Position numbers and translations under genes: made by a program
Part shown: positions 23,964 to 31,774 of the stretch, piece by piece
How positions within the stretch are numbered: position 1 is the stretch's first letter
Layout: every line of letters begins with the position of its first letter
Notes under the pieces: generated by a model
The model's input: the letters and a program-made list of their open reading frames with translations, nothing else
Database searches by the model: none
Told to the model about the DNA's origin: nothing
Assembly: GCF_029853695.1 (NCBI RefSeq)
Contig: NZ_CP122537.1
Span: forward strand, 248,001 to 312,000
Direction: 5' to 3'
From: Jannaschia sp. GRR-S6-38
GTDB taxonomy: Bacteria > Pseudomonadota > Alphaproteobacteria > Rhodobacterales > Rhodobacteraceae
DNA: 64,000 nucleotides

Positions 23964-25994
23964 ATGGCCTTCCCTAACCGATCCGGGCGCGCGTCTCTGC
24001 CCCCCCTCGCCGCGGGCCTGCTCGCCGCGCTTGTTTCCGCCCATGCCGCGGCGGCGCCGCCCGATCTGTCCGGCACGGTCCCGATCTTCGAGGAGCGTTT
24101 CGCGGACGGCCTGTCGCGCTTCGACGGTCGGCGGGGCCTCTGGTCGACGCTGGGCCGGCGGCAGGTCCTGATGACCAACGCCGCCGAGACGGTCTTCCTG
24201 GACCGCGGCGTGATGCCGCCCGGGATCGACGCGGAGCTGCCGCCCCTGCATGTCGTGACCGAGGACGGGTTGTCGCTGCGGACGGTCCCGCTCTCCGAGG
24301 ACGCGCGGGCGGCCGTGGGCGACTACCTGCGCCGCAGCGGCCAGGGCGGGCGCGCCGACAAGGTCCGCTTCGCGACGGCGCAGATCACCACGGCCGAGAC
24401 CTGGGCCCAGACCTACGGCTGGTTCGAGATCGAGGCCCGCATCCCGCGCGGCCGCGGCCGCTGGCCGGCCTTCTGGCTGACCTTCGCGGGGCGCGGCTGG
24501 CCGCCAGAGATCGACATCTTCGAGGCCTATGGCGCGGGCATCGCGCAGCCCACGCCGAAGGACGCCACCTTCAACACCGCCGTGATCTTCGACGCGTTCG
24601 ACGAGACCGGTGCCGCGGTTCACGACACCGATCTCGTCAATCGCTTCGACCCCGACCCGGTCGCACGGATCCCGCGCGCCAAGACCCGAGGCGACCGGGA
24701 CGTCTTTACCCTGTCGCGCCAGCACGACGCGCCCGGCATCTACGACGCCTTCCACGTCTGGGCCGCGCTCTGGACGCCCGAGGAGATCGTCTTCTTTTTC
24801 GGCCCCGACCGCGCCGGCCTGCGCGAGATCTATCGCATGCCCACGCCCGCCGACGTGCGCGCGCCGATGCACGTGATCGCGAACGACCAGTTCACCGCGC
24901 GCGGCGGATGGTGGCCGGCGGACCGGGCGATCGAGGCGGTGCTCGCACCCGAGAACGACTTCGCGATCCGGTCGATCACCCTGCGCGCCCTGCGCCCGGC
25001 ACTGGTGCTGGACATGGCGCGGGGGGACGCACCCTTCGATCCGCGCGACAGCGTGATCCGCGACACGGGCGGCGACGACATCATCGCGCCGGGGGCCGGG
25101 TTTGACCTCGTCGAGTTGTCGGGCGGGGCCGACGAGATCCGCATCGCGCGCGGGCGCGAGAACAAGATCATCGCGGGCTTCGGGCCCGATGACCGGCTCG
25201 TGCTCGATGGCTTTCCCTTCGCCAGCGCCGAGGACGCCCTGTCGCGGCTGACCCAGGTCGGCCCGGATCTGTGGCTGACCGCGCCGGCCGATCCGTTCTG
25301 GCCGCAGACGGTTATCCTGCGCGACACCGCGGCGGCGGATCTGACGCCGGACCAGGTCCGCCCGCGCTGGCCGGTGGGCACGGATATCCGCGCCGCGCGG
25401 GCCGATCTTTCCGACGCGCCCGAACGCGACGGCGATCGCGATGGCGTCGTCACGGCCCAGCCAATCGGCAGCCGCTTCAAGGATGACGGCCGTGGGATGC
25501 GCTTCGCGGGCGGGCCGGGGCCCGACCGCTACATCATCGCGAACCCGGAGACCGTGATCCTGGAGCCCGCCGATGGCGGGGTGGACGAGCTGATCGCCTG
25601 GGGCGCGCATGCGCTGCCGCTCCACGTCGAACGCGGCGTGTTGCGCGGCGGGGGCGGCGCATTGACCGGATCGCGCGGCGACGACCGGCTGGAGGCGGAG
25701 GGGCGGCGGCTGACGCTGTCCGGCGGCGCGGGGGACGACCTCTACGTGATCGCGCCAGACGCGCGCGCGGTGACGATCTCGATCGCGGAGGGTGCGGGGC
25801 ATGACGTGCTGCGCGGCTGGGGCGACGGGCACCGCCTCGAACTCGCGGCGGCGCTGGTAGCGGAAGGCCTCGCGCGGGTCGAGCCCGCCCCCGAGGGCGC
25901 GCGCCTCGTCTTCTCGCCGATGCAGTCCCTAACCCTGGAGGGGGCATCCGTGGCGGAGGCGAAGGCGGCCCTCGAGGCCGCAACGCTTCAGTGA
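23964..25994 (+). CDS. Secreted glycoside hydrolase family 16 protein with RTX-like repeats
   Basis: Start ATG at 23964, 676 residues. The N-terminus has a Sec signal peptide (A-A-G-L-L-A-A-L-V-S-A-H-A-A-A-A). The GH16 domain (residues about 40-330) has the catalytic E-I-D-I-F-E at 182-187 and W-P-A-F-W-L-T. Two RTX-like stretches follow: G-G-D-D-I-I-A-P-G-A near residue 368 and L-S-G-G-A-G-D-D-L-Y-V-I near 585. GH16 plus RTX occurs in ExsH, which cuts succinoglycan, but ExsH uses type I secretion and normally lacks a Sec signal. It probably trims or remodels the polymer made by this locus. Confidence 0.82.
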   Translation: MAFPNRSGRASLPPLAAGLLAALVSAHAAAAPPDLSGTVPIFEERFADGLSRFDGRRGLWSTLGRRQVLMTNAAETVFLDRGVMPPGIDAELPPLHVVTEDGLSLRTVPLSEDARAAVGDYLRRSGQGGRADKVRFATAQITTAETWAQTYGWFEIEARIPRGRGRWPAFWLTFAGRGWPPEIDIFEAYGAGIAQPTPKDATFNTAVIFDAFDETGAAVHDTDLVNRFDPDPVARIPRAKTRGDRDVFTLSRQHDAPGIYDAFHVWAALWTPEEIVFFFGPDRAGLREIYRMPTPADVRAPMHVIANDQFTARGGWWPADRAIEAVLAPENDFAIRSITLRALRPALVLDMARGDAPFDPRDSVIRDTGGDDIIAPGAGFDLVELSGGADEIRIARGRENKIIAGFGPDDRLVLDGFPFASAEDALSRLTQVGPDLWLTAPADPFWPQTVILRDTAAADLTPDQVRPRWPVGTDIRAARADLSDAPERDGDRDGVVTAQPIGSRFKDDGRGMRFAGGPGPDRYIIANPETVILEPADGGVDELIAWGAHALPLHVERGVLRGGGGALTGSRGDDRLEAEGRRLTLSGGAGDDLYVIAPDARAVTISIAEGAGHDVLRGWGDGHRLELAAALVAEGLARVEPAPEGARLVFSPMQSLTLEGASVAEAKAALEAATLQ

Positions 25995-26232
25995 CAGCTC
26001 CGGCGCGGCGATCCGGCCGGTTCCGCGCTGACCCGCCGTCCGAGCCGGACGGAGTTCGTCAACAGAGTTGGCGGATTGTCCGCAACCTCGCGGCGGCCCG
26101 CCCCCACATCCCCGGATCGACGTCGCGACTTCGGGCCACCGAAGGACGCGCAGGAGCGCTACTAAGGGCAGAACGCCGATACCTTCGCGCGATGACGAAA
26201 CTTCAGCGAAAAGAAGCAGTTCGGGGAAGGTC

Positions 26233-26306
26233 TGGAGGCGAGTACCGGAATCGAACCGGTGTGCACGGATTTGCAATCCGCTGCGTAACCACTCCGCCAA
26301 CTCGCC
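26233..26306 (-). tRNA. tRNA-Cys (GCA)
   Basis: On the - strand a full cloverleaf is readable: 7-bp acceptor GGCGAGT/ACTCGCC, anticodon loop with GCA (Cys), T-arm with GGTTCGATTCC, and a genomically encoded CCA at the 3' end (26233-26235). Length is 74 nt. It sits in the gap between the GH16 gene and pcm. Confidence 0.93.
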
Positions 26307-26442
26307 GCCGGGGATGGGCGTTGCCATAGCGCGCCACCGGACCGCCCGCAAGCGTCCGCGGCCGGGCTTTGGCGTTGCGCCGCGCCGGGCATTCGTGCTT
26401 TCTGAGGCGAAAGAACAATGAACCGGCGAGTTCAGATAGACG

Positions 26443-27099
26443 ATGGCGATATCCCAGCACCCCTTGCGTACGATGATGGTGGACACGCAGGTCCGCCCTT
26501 CCGACGTGACGAAGTTCCCGATCATCGCCGCGATGCTCGACGTCGCGCGCGAAGCCTTCGTGCCAGGCGCCGCCAAGCCGGTTGCGTATATGGACGCGCC
26601 GGTCCCGCTGGGCGGCGGGCGCGAGATGCTGGACGCGCGGAATTTTGCCAAGATGCTGGACGCGCTGGATATCGACCGCGCCGACCAGGTCCTGATCATC
26701 GGCGGGGGGCTGGGTTATTCCGCCGCCGTGCTGGCGCGCATGGCCGACTCCGTCGTCATGCTGGAAGAGGACGAGGCCATGGCCGCAGAGGCCGAAGCCG
26801 CCCTGGCCGCCGACGAGGTGATGAACGCCGCCGTGCTGCAGGGGCCCTTGGCCGAAGGCGCAGCCAAGGCCGGCCCCTTCGACGTGATCCTTGTGGAGGG
26901 CGGGGTCGAGCGGATCCCCGACGCCCTGACCGATCAGTTGAAGGAAGGCGGGCGCATCGCCGCCATCTTCATGACCGGCCGGCTGGGCGAGACCCGCCTC
27001 GGCCGCCGCATCGACGGCCGCATGGCCTGGCGCTTCGCATTCAATGCCACCGCTCCGGTTCTGCCGGGGTTCGAAGAACAGCGCGGATTTCTTTTGTGA
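26443..27099 (+). CDS. pcm: Protein-L-isoaspartate O-methyltransferase
   Basis: A 218-residue methyltransferase that repairs isoaspartyl damage. It begins T-M-M-V-D-T-Q-V-R-P-S-D-V, typical of the alphaproteobacterial form, with V-P-L-G-G-G-R-E-M and the SAM motif I V-L-I-I-G-G-G-L-G-Y-S-A-A-V. The pcm - tolC - PopZ-like order seen here is conserved in alphaproteobacteria. The gene ends 25 bp before tolC. Confidence 0.88.
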   Translation: MAISQHPLRTMMVDTQVRPSDVTKFPIIAAMLDVAREAFVPGAAKPVAYMDAPVPLGGGREMLDARNFAKMLDALDIDRADQVLIIGGGLGYSAAVLARMADSVVMLEEDEAMAAEAEAALAADEVMNAAVLQGPLAEGAAKAGPFDVILVEGGVERIPDALTDQLKEGGRIAAIFMTGRLGETRLGRRIDGRMAWRFAFNATAPVLPGFEEQRGFLL

Positions 27100-27124
27100 C
27101 CGCGACCCTCGGGAGGGACGGGAC

Positions 27125-28513
27125 ATGACGAATTGGACATCTAGCATGCGCGGTGCGGCTCTGGGACTCGGAGTCGCCCTCGCCTCGGCGCTCCCGGCGA
27201 TGGCGGAGACGCTGACCGACACGCTGATCCAGGCCTACCGGTCCTCGCCGCTCCTCGAACAGCAGCGCTTCCTGCTGCGCGCCACCGACGAAGACGTGGC
27301 CGTCGCGGTTTCCGCGCTGCGGCCGGTGATCAGCGCGCAGGCGGCCTATTCGAAGACCAACACCAATGTCGGCGACGTGCGCACCACAACGACGACCGGC
27401 GGGTCGCTTTCGCTGCTTCTGGATTACACGCTGGTCGATGGCGGCCAGCGCTACCTGCGGATCGGCGCGGCGAAGGAGGCGGTCCTGGCGGCGCGCTACG
27501 GGCTGCTGCAGCAGGAACAGAACGTGCTGCTCGACGCGGCCGAGGCCTTCCTCGACCTGCGCCTCGCGGTCCGGACCGTCGATGTGCGCGAGAGCAACCA
27601 GCGCCTGCTCAGCCAGCAGCTTCAGGCCGCGCGGGACCGGTTCGAGGTGGGCGAGGTCACGCGGACCGATGTCGCCCTGGCCGAGTCGCGCCTGGCCACC
27701 GCGCGCTCGCTCTTGGCCGGCGCCCGCGGGCAGGTGGACATCGCGCGCGAGATCTATCGCCTCGCCGTGGGCGAGTTGCCCGACGCCTTCCTCGCCGCGC
27801 CGCCGCCCGCGCCGCAGCTTCCCGCCACGGTCGACCGTGCGCAGGCCCTGGCGCTGCAGATCCACCCGCTGATCCTGGCCGGCCAGCACGAGGTCACCGC
27901 CAGCCGCCTGCTCGCCGAAGCGGCCGAAGCCGATCGCCTTCCGACGATCAACCTCGGCGCGAACGTGAGCTACGGGCGCCCCGACACGCTGACGAGCGGG
28001 GTGTCGATCACCGGGAACGTCCCGATCTATAACGGCGGCCGCCTTTCGGCGCTGAACCGCCGCGCCATCGCGCTGGCGCAGGCCTCCCGCGCCGAGCTGG
28101 CACAGACGGGCCGGATCATCACCGACGGCGTCGGCAGGGCCTGGGCCGGGCTGCAGATTGCGCAGGCCCAGATCATCGCCACGCGCGAGGCGGTTCGCGC
28201 TGCGCAGGTCGCCTTCGACGGCTTCCGCGAGGAGGCGTCGCTCGGCGCGCGCACCACGCTCGATGTCCTCGATGCCGAGCAGGACCTGCTCGACTCGCGG
28301 GTCGACCAGCTGCAGGCCGAAAGCGACGCGCAGGTCGCGGTCTACCGCGTCCTGGCGGCGATGGGCCTGCTCACCACCGAGCATCTGGGCCTGTCGGTCG
28401 AGCGCTACGATCCAACCGTCTACTACAACCTCGTCTCCAACGCGCCGGCGATCTCGCCCTCCCAGCAGGGCGGCCGTCTGGACAGCGTGCTGCGGCGTTT
28501 CGGTCGCAACTGA
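27125..28513 (+). CDS. tolC: TolC-family outer membrane channel protein
   Basis: Start ATG at 27125 with GGGAGGG upstream, 462 residues. The signal peptide is L-G-L-G-V-A-L-A-S-A-L-P-A-M-A. The rest has TolC heptad coiled-coil repeats, with R-F-E-V-G-E-V-T-R-T-D-V-A-L-A-E-S in the first half and F-R-E-E-A-S-L-G-A-R-T-T-L-D-V-L-D-A-E in the second. It forms the outer membrane duct for type I secretion and efflux, and could serve RTX-type export. Located 115 bp before the PopZ-like gene. Confidence 0.92.
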   Translation: MTNWTSSMRGAALGLGVALASALPAMAETLTDTLIQAYRSSPLLEQQRFLLRATDEDVAVAVSALRPVISAQAAYSKTNTNVGDVRTTTTTGGSLSLLLDYTLVDGGQRYLRIGAAKEAVLAARYGLLQQEQNVLLDAAEAFLDLRLAVRTVDVRESNQRLLSQQLQAARDRFEVGEVTRTDVALAESRLATARSLLAGARGQVDIAREIYRLAVGELPDAFLAAPPPAPQLPATVDRAQALALQIHPLILAGQHEVTASRLLAEAAEADRLPTINLGANVSYGRPDTLTSGVSITGNVPIYNGGRLSALNRRAIALAQASRAELAQTGRIITDGVGRAWAGLQIAQAQIIATREAVRAAQVAFDGFREEASLGARTTLDVLDAEQDLLDSRVDQLQAESDAQVAVYRVLAAMGLLTTEHLGLSVERYDPTVYYNLVSNAPAISPSQQGGRLDSVLRRFGRN

Positions 28514-28627
28514 ACGCCGGCTTCGCCCTTCGGGCGCGCCCGACATGGACGCGCCCCGGGGGTGACGTGCTAGGGTTTTCGAAAGGGGCGCGGCAGAAGA
28601 TCGCGCGAGGTTCGAGCGGAGACGGAC

Positions 28628-29380
28628 ATGGCGCAGTCACATGACATTGAGGACGTGCTGTCCTCCATCCGGCGATTGGTGGCCAGCGATCCGGCCGAGG
28701 CCGCGCTGGGAGGCGATGACGGGCCCGCGTCGGACGCGGCGGACGCCGAAGCGCTGGTCCTCGGACCGACGCAGCGCGTGACCGAACCCGAAGACCCATT
28801 CCAGATGATCCGAACCCTCGCACAGGAAGAGCGCGACAGCCGCGATGCCGGGCTGTTCACCGATGCCCTGCCCGAGGAGGCGGCCGAATTGACGCGCGAC
28901 CTGGAGGCGTCGCCGATCGAAGGCTGGGAGGCCCGCCCGGCCACGCCGGACGACGCGCCCGCGGATTACGCCGAGGACGAGGACTACCAAACCGAGATCG
29001 CGCCAGTGGGCGAGGTGACGGGCCTCGACGCCCGGACCGCGGAGCCGGTCGGCGACCCCGCCCCGCCGCGCTTCGTTCACGGCATGGCGGAGGACGATGA
29101 TCCGGTGCCGGAGGCGCCCGTGGACACCACGGCGGATGAACCGGCCGCCGTCGAGACCGCCGCCGCGCAAGACGCGGCCCCGGAAGAGGACGGTTCCGAG
29201 GACACGGATCTCTCGGACCTGTCGGACGCGATGTCGGGCGACGAGGCGCTGCGCGAGCTGATCGCCGAGATCGTGCGCCAGGAGCTTGCGGGCGAACTGG
29301 GCGAGCGGATCACGCGCAACGTGCGAAAGCTGGTCCGGCGCGAGCTGCGGCAGATGATGAACTCGGAAGAATTCGACTGA
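28628..29380 (+). CDS. PopZ-like (DUF2497-like) polar organiser candidate
   Basis: A 250-residue protein. N-terminal D-I-E-D-V-L-S-S-I-R-R-L-V (residues 6-18) resembles the PopZ M-E-E-I-L-A-S-I-R-R-I-I helix. The middle is a long acidic, Pro/Ala/Glu-rich disordered stretch, and the C-terminus has helical L-R-E-L-I-A-E-I-V-R-Q-E-L and I-T-R-N-V-R-K-L-V-R-R-E-L, resembling the PopZ oligomerisation helices. Its place right after pcm and tolC matches the popZ locus of other alphaproteobacteria. Sequence identity in the C-terminus is low, so I call this a candidate. Confidence 0.55.
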   Translation: MAQSHDIEDVLSSIRRLVASDPAEAALGGDDGPASDAADAEALVLGPTQRVTEPEDPFQMIRTLAQEERDSRDAGLFTDALPEEAAELTRDLEASPIEGWEARPATPDDAPADYAEDEDYQTEIAPVGEVTGLDARTAEPVGDPAPPRFVHGMAEDDDPVPEAPVDTTADEPAAVETAAAQDAAPEEDGSEDTDLSDLSDAMSGDEALRELIAEIVRQELAGELGERITRNVRKLVRRELRQMMNSEEFD

Positions 29381-29410
29381 CGGGCGAACCGACACCCGCA
29401 GCATCACATG

Positions 29411-29449
29411 AAAAACGCCGCGCAACCGATTGGCTGCGCGGCGTTTTTT
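29411..29449. terminator. Bidirectional rho-independent terminator
   Basis: A hairpin with stem AACGCCGCGCA/TGCGCGGCGTT, preceded by an A run and followed by TTTTTT, lies between the convergent PopZ-like gene and the small conserved gene. Runs on both sides allow it to work in both directions. Confidence 0.85.
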
Positions 29450-29467
29450 GTCCCAGCCTCGCGGCGC

Positions 29468-29806
29468 TCAGGCGGCCTGCGCGGCCTCGGCCAGTTCGGC
29501 AAGCTCGGCGGCCTGACGACGCTCGCTCTCCTCGCGGGAGAGGGCGACCGAGGTGCGAACGCCCCGGCTCACGAATTCCATGAGACCCGAGACGACGCGC
29601 TCGTTCGGATCGATTCCGGCACAGGACAGAACCTCGCGCCCGTCCCGCGACCGCGCCCAGCGGGCGATCTGATCCGGGCCGTTGCCGTACTTCTTGTCAT
29701 CGGAAATCGCATCGTCGAGCGCGGCGAGCACGACGGCGGCAAACAGCTTCCGGGCCCGTTGGCCCTGCTCGAAATTGAACGCCGTGGCATCGACGAAATC
29801 GGTCAT
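29468..29806 (-). CDS. Small conserved protein of unknown function
   Basis: Start ATG at 29806 with GGAGAG upstream; in-frame sequence further up is not gene-like. The 112-residue acidic-to-neutral protein reads T-D-F-V-D-A-T-A-F-N, then G-Q-R-A-R-K-L-F-A-A-V-V-L-A-A-L-D-D-A-I and N-E-R-V-V-S-G-L-M-E-F. It looks like a soluble, mostly helical protein common in Rhodobacterales, but I cannot assign a function. It converges on the PopZ-like gene across a strong terminator. Confidence 0.65.
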   Translation of the reverse strand: MTDFVDATAFNFEQGQRARKLFAAVVLAALDDAISDDKKYGNGPDQIARWARSRDGREVLSCAGIDPNERVVSGLMEFVSRGVRTSVALSREESERRQAAELAELAEAAQAA

Positions 29807-30131
29807 TCCCGCACTCTCCATTATGGCTCTTGCATCTTCCCCGAGGGGCCCGCCTAACATCCCGAATACGATTCGGGCTATGCATTTTGCGAATACCCCA
29901 CTTGCACTCAGCGGATATCTGCTGACAGGCCCACACCAGTACTGGTCGCTCTCCCCGCGAACCTGACGCAACATATGGTGCCGGACCGGATCATTTCAAG
30001 TTTTCGTCATAGTTTCGTCGGAATCCTCACGTTCGGGATCGACTCCGCGCTCTTGACCCGCCCCGCGCGGCTTGCCCGTGGCAGGACGCAGCGCTATGCG
30101 GGCGCCAACACCCGGTCAGCGAGCGAGCGAC
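29807..30131. other. Intergenic control region with three palindromes, upstream of efp
   Basis: A 325-bp gap with no supported gene. It contains CCCGAAT-ACG-ATTCGGG at 29861-29877, CAGCGGATATCTGCTG (one mismatch) at 29909-29924, and a perfect ACCAGTACTGGT at 29935-29946. It lies between divergent genes (the small protein and efp), so it probably holds both promoters. None of the three matches a regulator site I can name. Confidence 0.45.
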
Positions 30132-30695
30132 ATGCCCAAGATCAACGGAAACGAGATCCGTCCCGGCAACGTGCTGGAACATGATGGCCATCTTTGGACG
30201 GCCGTGAAGGTCGACCACGTGAAGCCCGGCAAGGGCGGCGCCTTCGCGCAGGTCGAGATGCGCAACCTTCGCAACGGCTCGAAGCTCAACGAACGCTTCC
30301 GCTCCGCCGACAAGGTCGAACGCGTGCGCCTGGAGCAGAAGGACCAGCAGTTCCTCTACGAAACCGACGGCAAGCTCGTCTTCATGGACACCGACACCTA
30401 CGACCAGGTCGAGCTCGATGCCGAGATCCTGGGCGAGCGCCGGCCCTTCCTGCAGGACGGCATGATGGTCCAGATCGAGTATTACGAGGACGAGGCGCTG
30501 AACGCGACGCTGCCGCAGAAGGTGACCTGCAAGATCGTCGAGACCGAGCCGGTGGTGAAGGGCCAGACCGCCGCCAACAGCTTCAAGCCGGCGCTTCTGG
30601 ACAACGGCATCCGCGTGATGGTGCCGCCCTTCGTGGGCCAGGACGAGGATATCGTCGTCAACACCGAGACGATGGAGTATTCCGAGCGCGCATGA
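30132..30695 (+). CDS. efp: Elongation factor P
   Basis: A 187-residue EF-P that helps ribosomes through polyproline stretches. It begins [15 protein letters not shown] and carries the loop Lys34 in V-K-P-G-K-G-G-A-F. The C-terminal domain [15 protein letters not shown] is full length. An earlier ATG at 30072 is in frame but has no conserved sequence. It converges with a TetR gene. Confidence 0.94.
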   Translation: MPKINGNEIRPGNVLEHDGHLWTAVKVDHVKPGKGGAFAQVEMRNLRNGSKLNERFRSADKVERVRLEQKDQQFLYETDGKLVFMDTDTYDQVELDAEILGERRPFLQDGMMVQIEYYEDEALNATLPQKVTCKIVETEPVVKGQTAANSFKPALLDNGIRVMVPPFVGQDEDIVVNTETMEYSERA

Positions 30696-30720
30696 CGCGC
30701 ACCGCCGGGACCGGGGCCGC

Positions 30721-31308
30721 TCAGGCCCCGACCATCCCCCGGGCCATGCCCGCATAGATCCGCTCGACCGCCCCGCGGTCCAGCCGCCCGCCCTCGCGGA
30801 ACCAGGTGTTCACGCCGGTCAGCATGGCGATCAGCGCCATGCCGGCCAGCTTGACGTCGGGCACGCGCATCGCGCCCGACGCCGCGCCCGCGCGCAGGAT
30901 GTCCTGCGGCACCGCCTCGTATTCGCGGCGCAGCCGCTCGATCTCGGCGAAATTCGCGGGCTCGAGCGAGCGCAGCTCCATGTAGGCGATGAACACCGCG
31001 TCGGGCCGGTCGAGATGGAACCGGATGTGGAAGCGCGCGAAGGCGTCGAGCCGCGCGACCGGGTCGCCGCCGGGATCGGCCGCCGCCCAGCCGGCCAGGA
31101 CCTCGGTCATGTGGTCGCGCATCAGCCCGGCGAGCAGGGCCTGCTTGTCCGGCGTGTAGTGGTAGAGCGCCCCCGCCCCGATCCCGACCTCGGCCGCGAT
31201 CTGGCGCATGGAGACGGCGGCGTAGCCGTGGCGCGCGAAGAGCCGCTCCGCCGCCTGCCGCACGCGCGGGCCGGTCACGCCGGCATCGGATCCGCTGGGT
31301 CGCGCCAT
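30721..31308 (-). CDS. TetR/AcrR-family transcriptional regulator
   Basis: A 195-residue regulator. The N-terminal helix-turn-helix reads A-A-E-R-L-F-A-R-H-G-Y-A-A-V-S-M-R-Q-I-A-A-E-V-G, followed by A-L-Y-H-Y-T-P-D-K. The C-terminus is a helical ligand domain of no recognised type. No neighbouring operon of one obvious class points to a target; the divergent lipoprotein gene is 91 bp away. Confidence 0.85.
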   Translation of the reverse strand: MARPSGSDAGVTGPRVRQAAERLFARHGYAAVSMRQIAAEVGIGAGALYHYTPDKQALLAGLMRDHMTEVLAGWAAADPGGDPVARLDAFARFHIRFHLDRPDAVFIAYMELRSLEPANFAEIERLRREYEAVPQDILRAGAASGAMRVPDVKLAGMALIAMLTGVNTWFREGGRLDRGAVERIYAGMARGMVGA

Positions 31309-31398
31309 GGGGCGATCTAAATCGAACGGGCGTTCAATTCCAAGCGGCCAATTTCAAGCGGCTTGTCGCGCCGCGCGGCCCCGCCTACCGTCCGCGCC

Positions 31399-31698
31399 AT
31401 GATCCGCGCCCTGCCCGTCCTCGTCCTGCTGACCGCCTGCGCGCCCGAGTTGCCGCGCCCCGAGGGCACGATCTCGGCCACGGCGCTGGCGCAGACGCTG
31501 CCGCAGCTCGTGCCGCTGGACCCGCTGCTGGCGCGCGCGGCCATCCCGTCGCGCGCCGAAGCGGCGCAGGCCGCGCTGGCGCGCCGCGCGGCTCTGCTGC
31601 GCGCCCGCGGGGTCGCCCCGCCGCCCGCAAGCGACCTCGACGCCCGCGGCGCCGCGCTTCGCGCCCGCGCGGAGGCGCTGCGCGCCGTCGAGATCTGA
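31399..31698 (+). CDS. Small putative lipoprotein, unknown function
   Basis: A 99-residue protein starting M-I-R-A-L-P-V-L-V-L-L-T-A-C, a short signal peptide with a lipobox (L-T-A-C). The rest is an Ala/Arg-rich, predicted helical segment (A-A-Q-A-A-L-A-R-R-A-A-L-L-R-A-R). It is likely a small envelope lipoprotein. It sits just upstream of hom with no obvious operon signal. Confidence 0.55.
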   Translation: MIRALPVLVLLTACAPELPRPEGTISATALAQTLPQLVPLDPLLARAAIPSRAEAAQAALARRAALLRARGVAPPPASDLDARGAALRARAEALRAVEI

Positions 31699-31774
31699 CG
31701 CCCGCCCGCGTTGCACCGCCCGGCCCGACCGGCTACCCCTGCCCGCGACCAGCCCAGCCACGGAGCGCGCCGCA

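Noticed and set aside
22491..25832. Very long - strand frame covering the GH16 gene and the O-antigen polymerase
   Set aside because: Only its downstream part (22491-23792) has protein-like hydrophobic helices. The part opposite the GH16 gene is low-complexity Arg/Gly/Ala sequence typical of the opposite strand of a GC-rich gene.
29935..29946. ACCAGTACTGGT as a lux box
   Set aside because: It is 12 bp, not the 20-bp lux-box layout, and no LuxI/LuxR gene is near.
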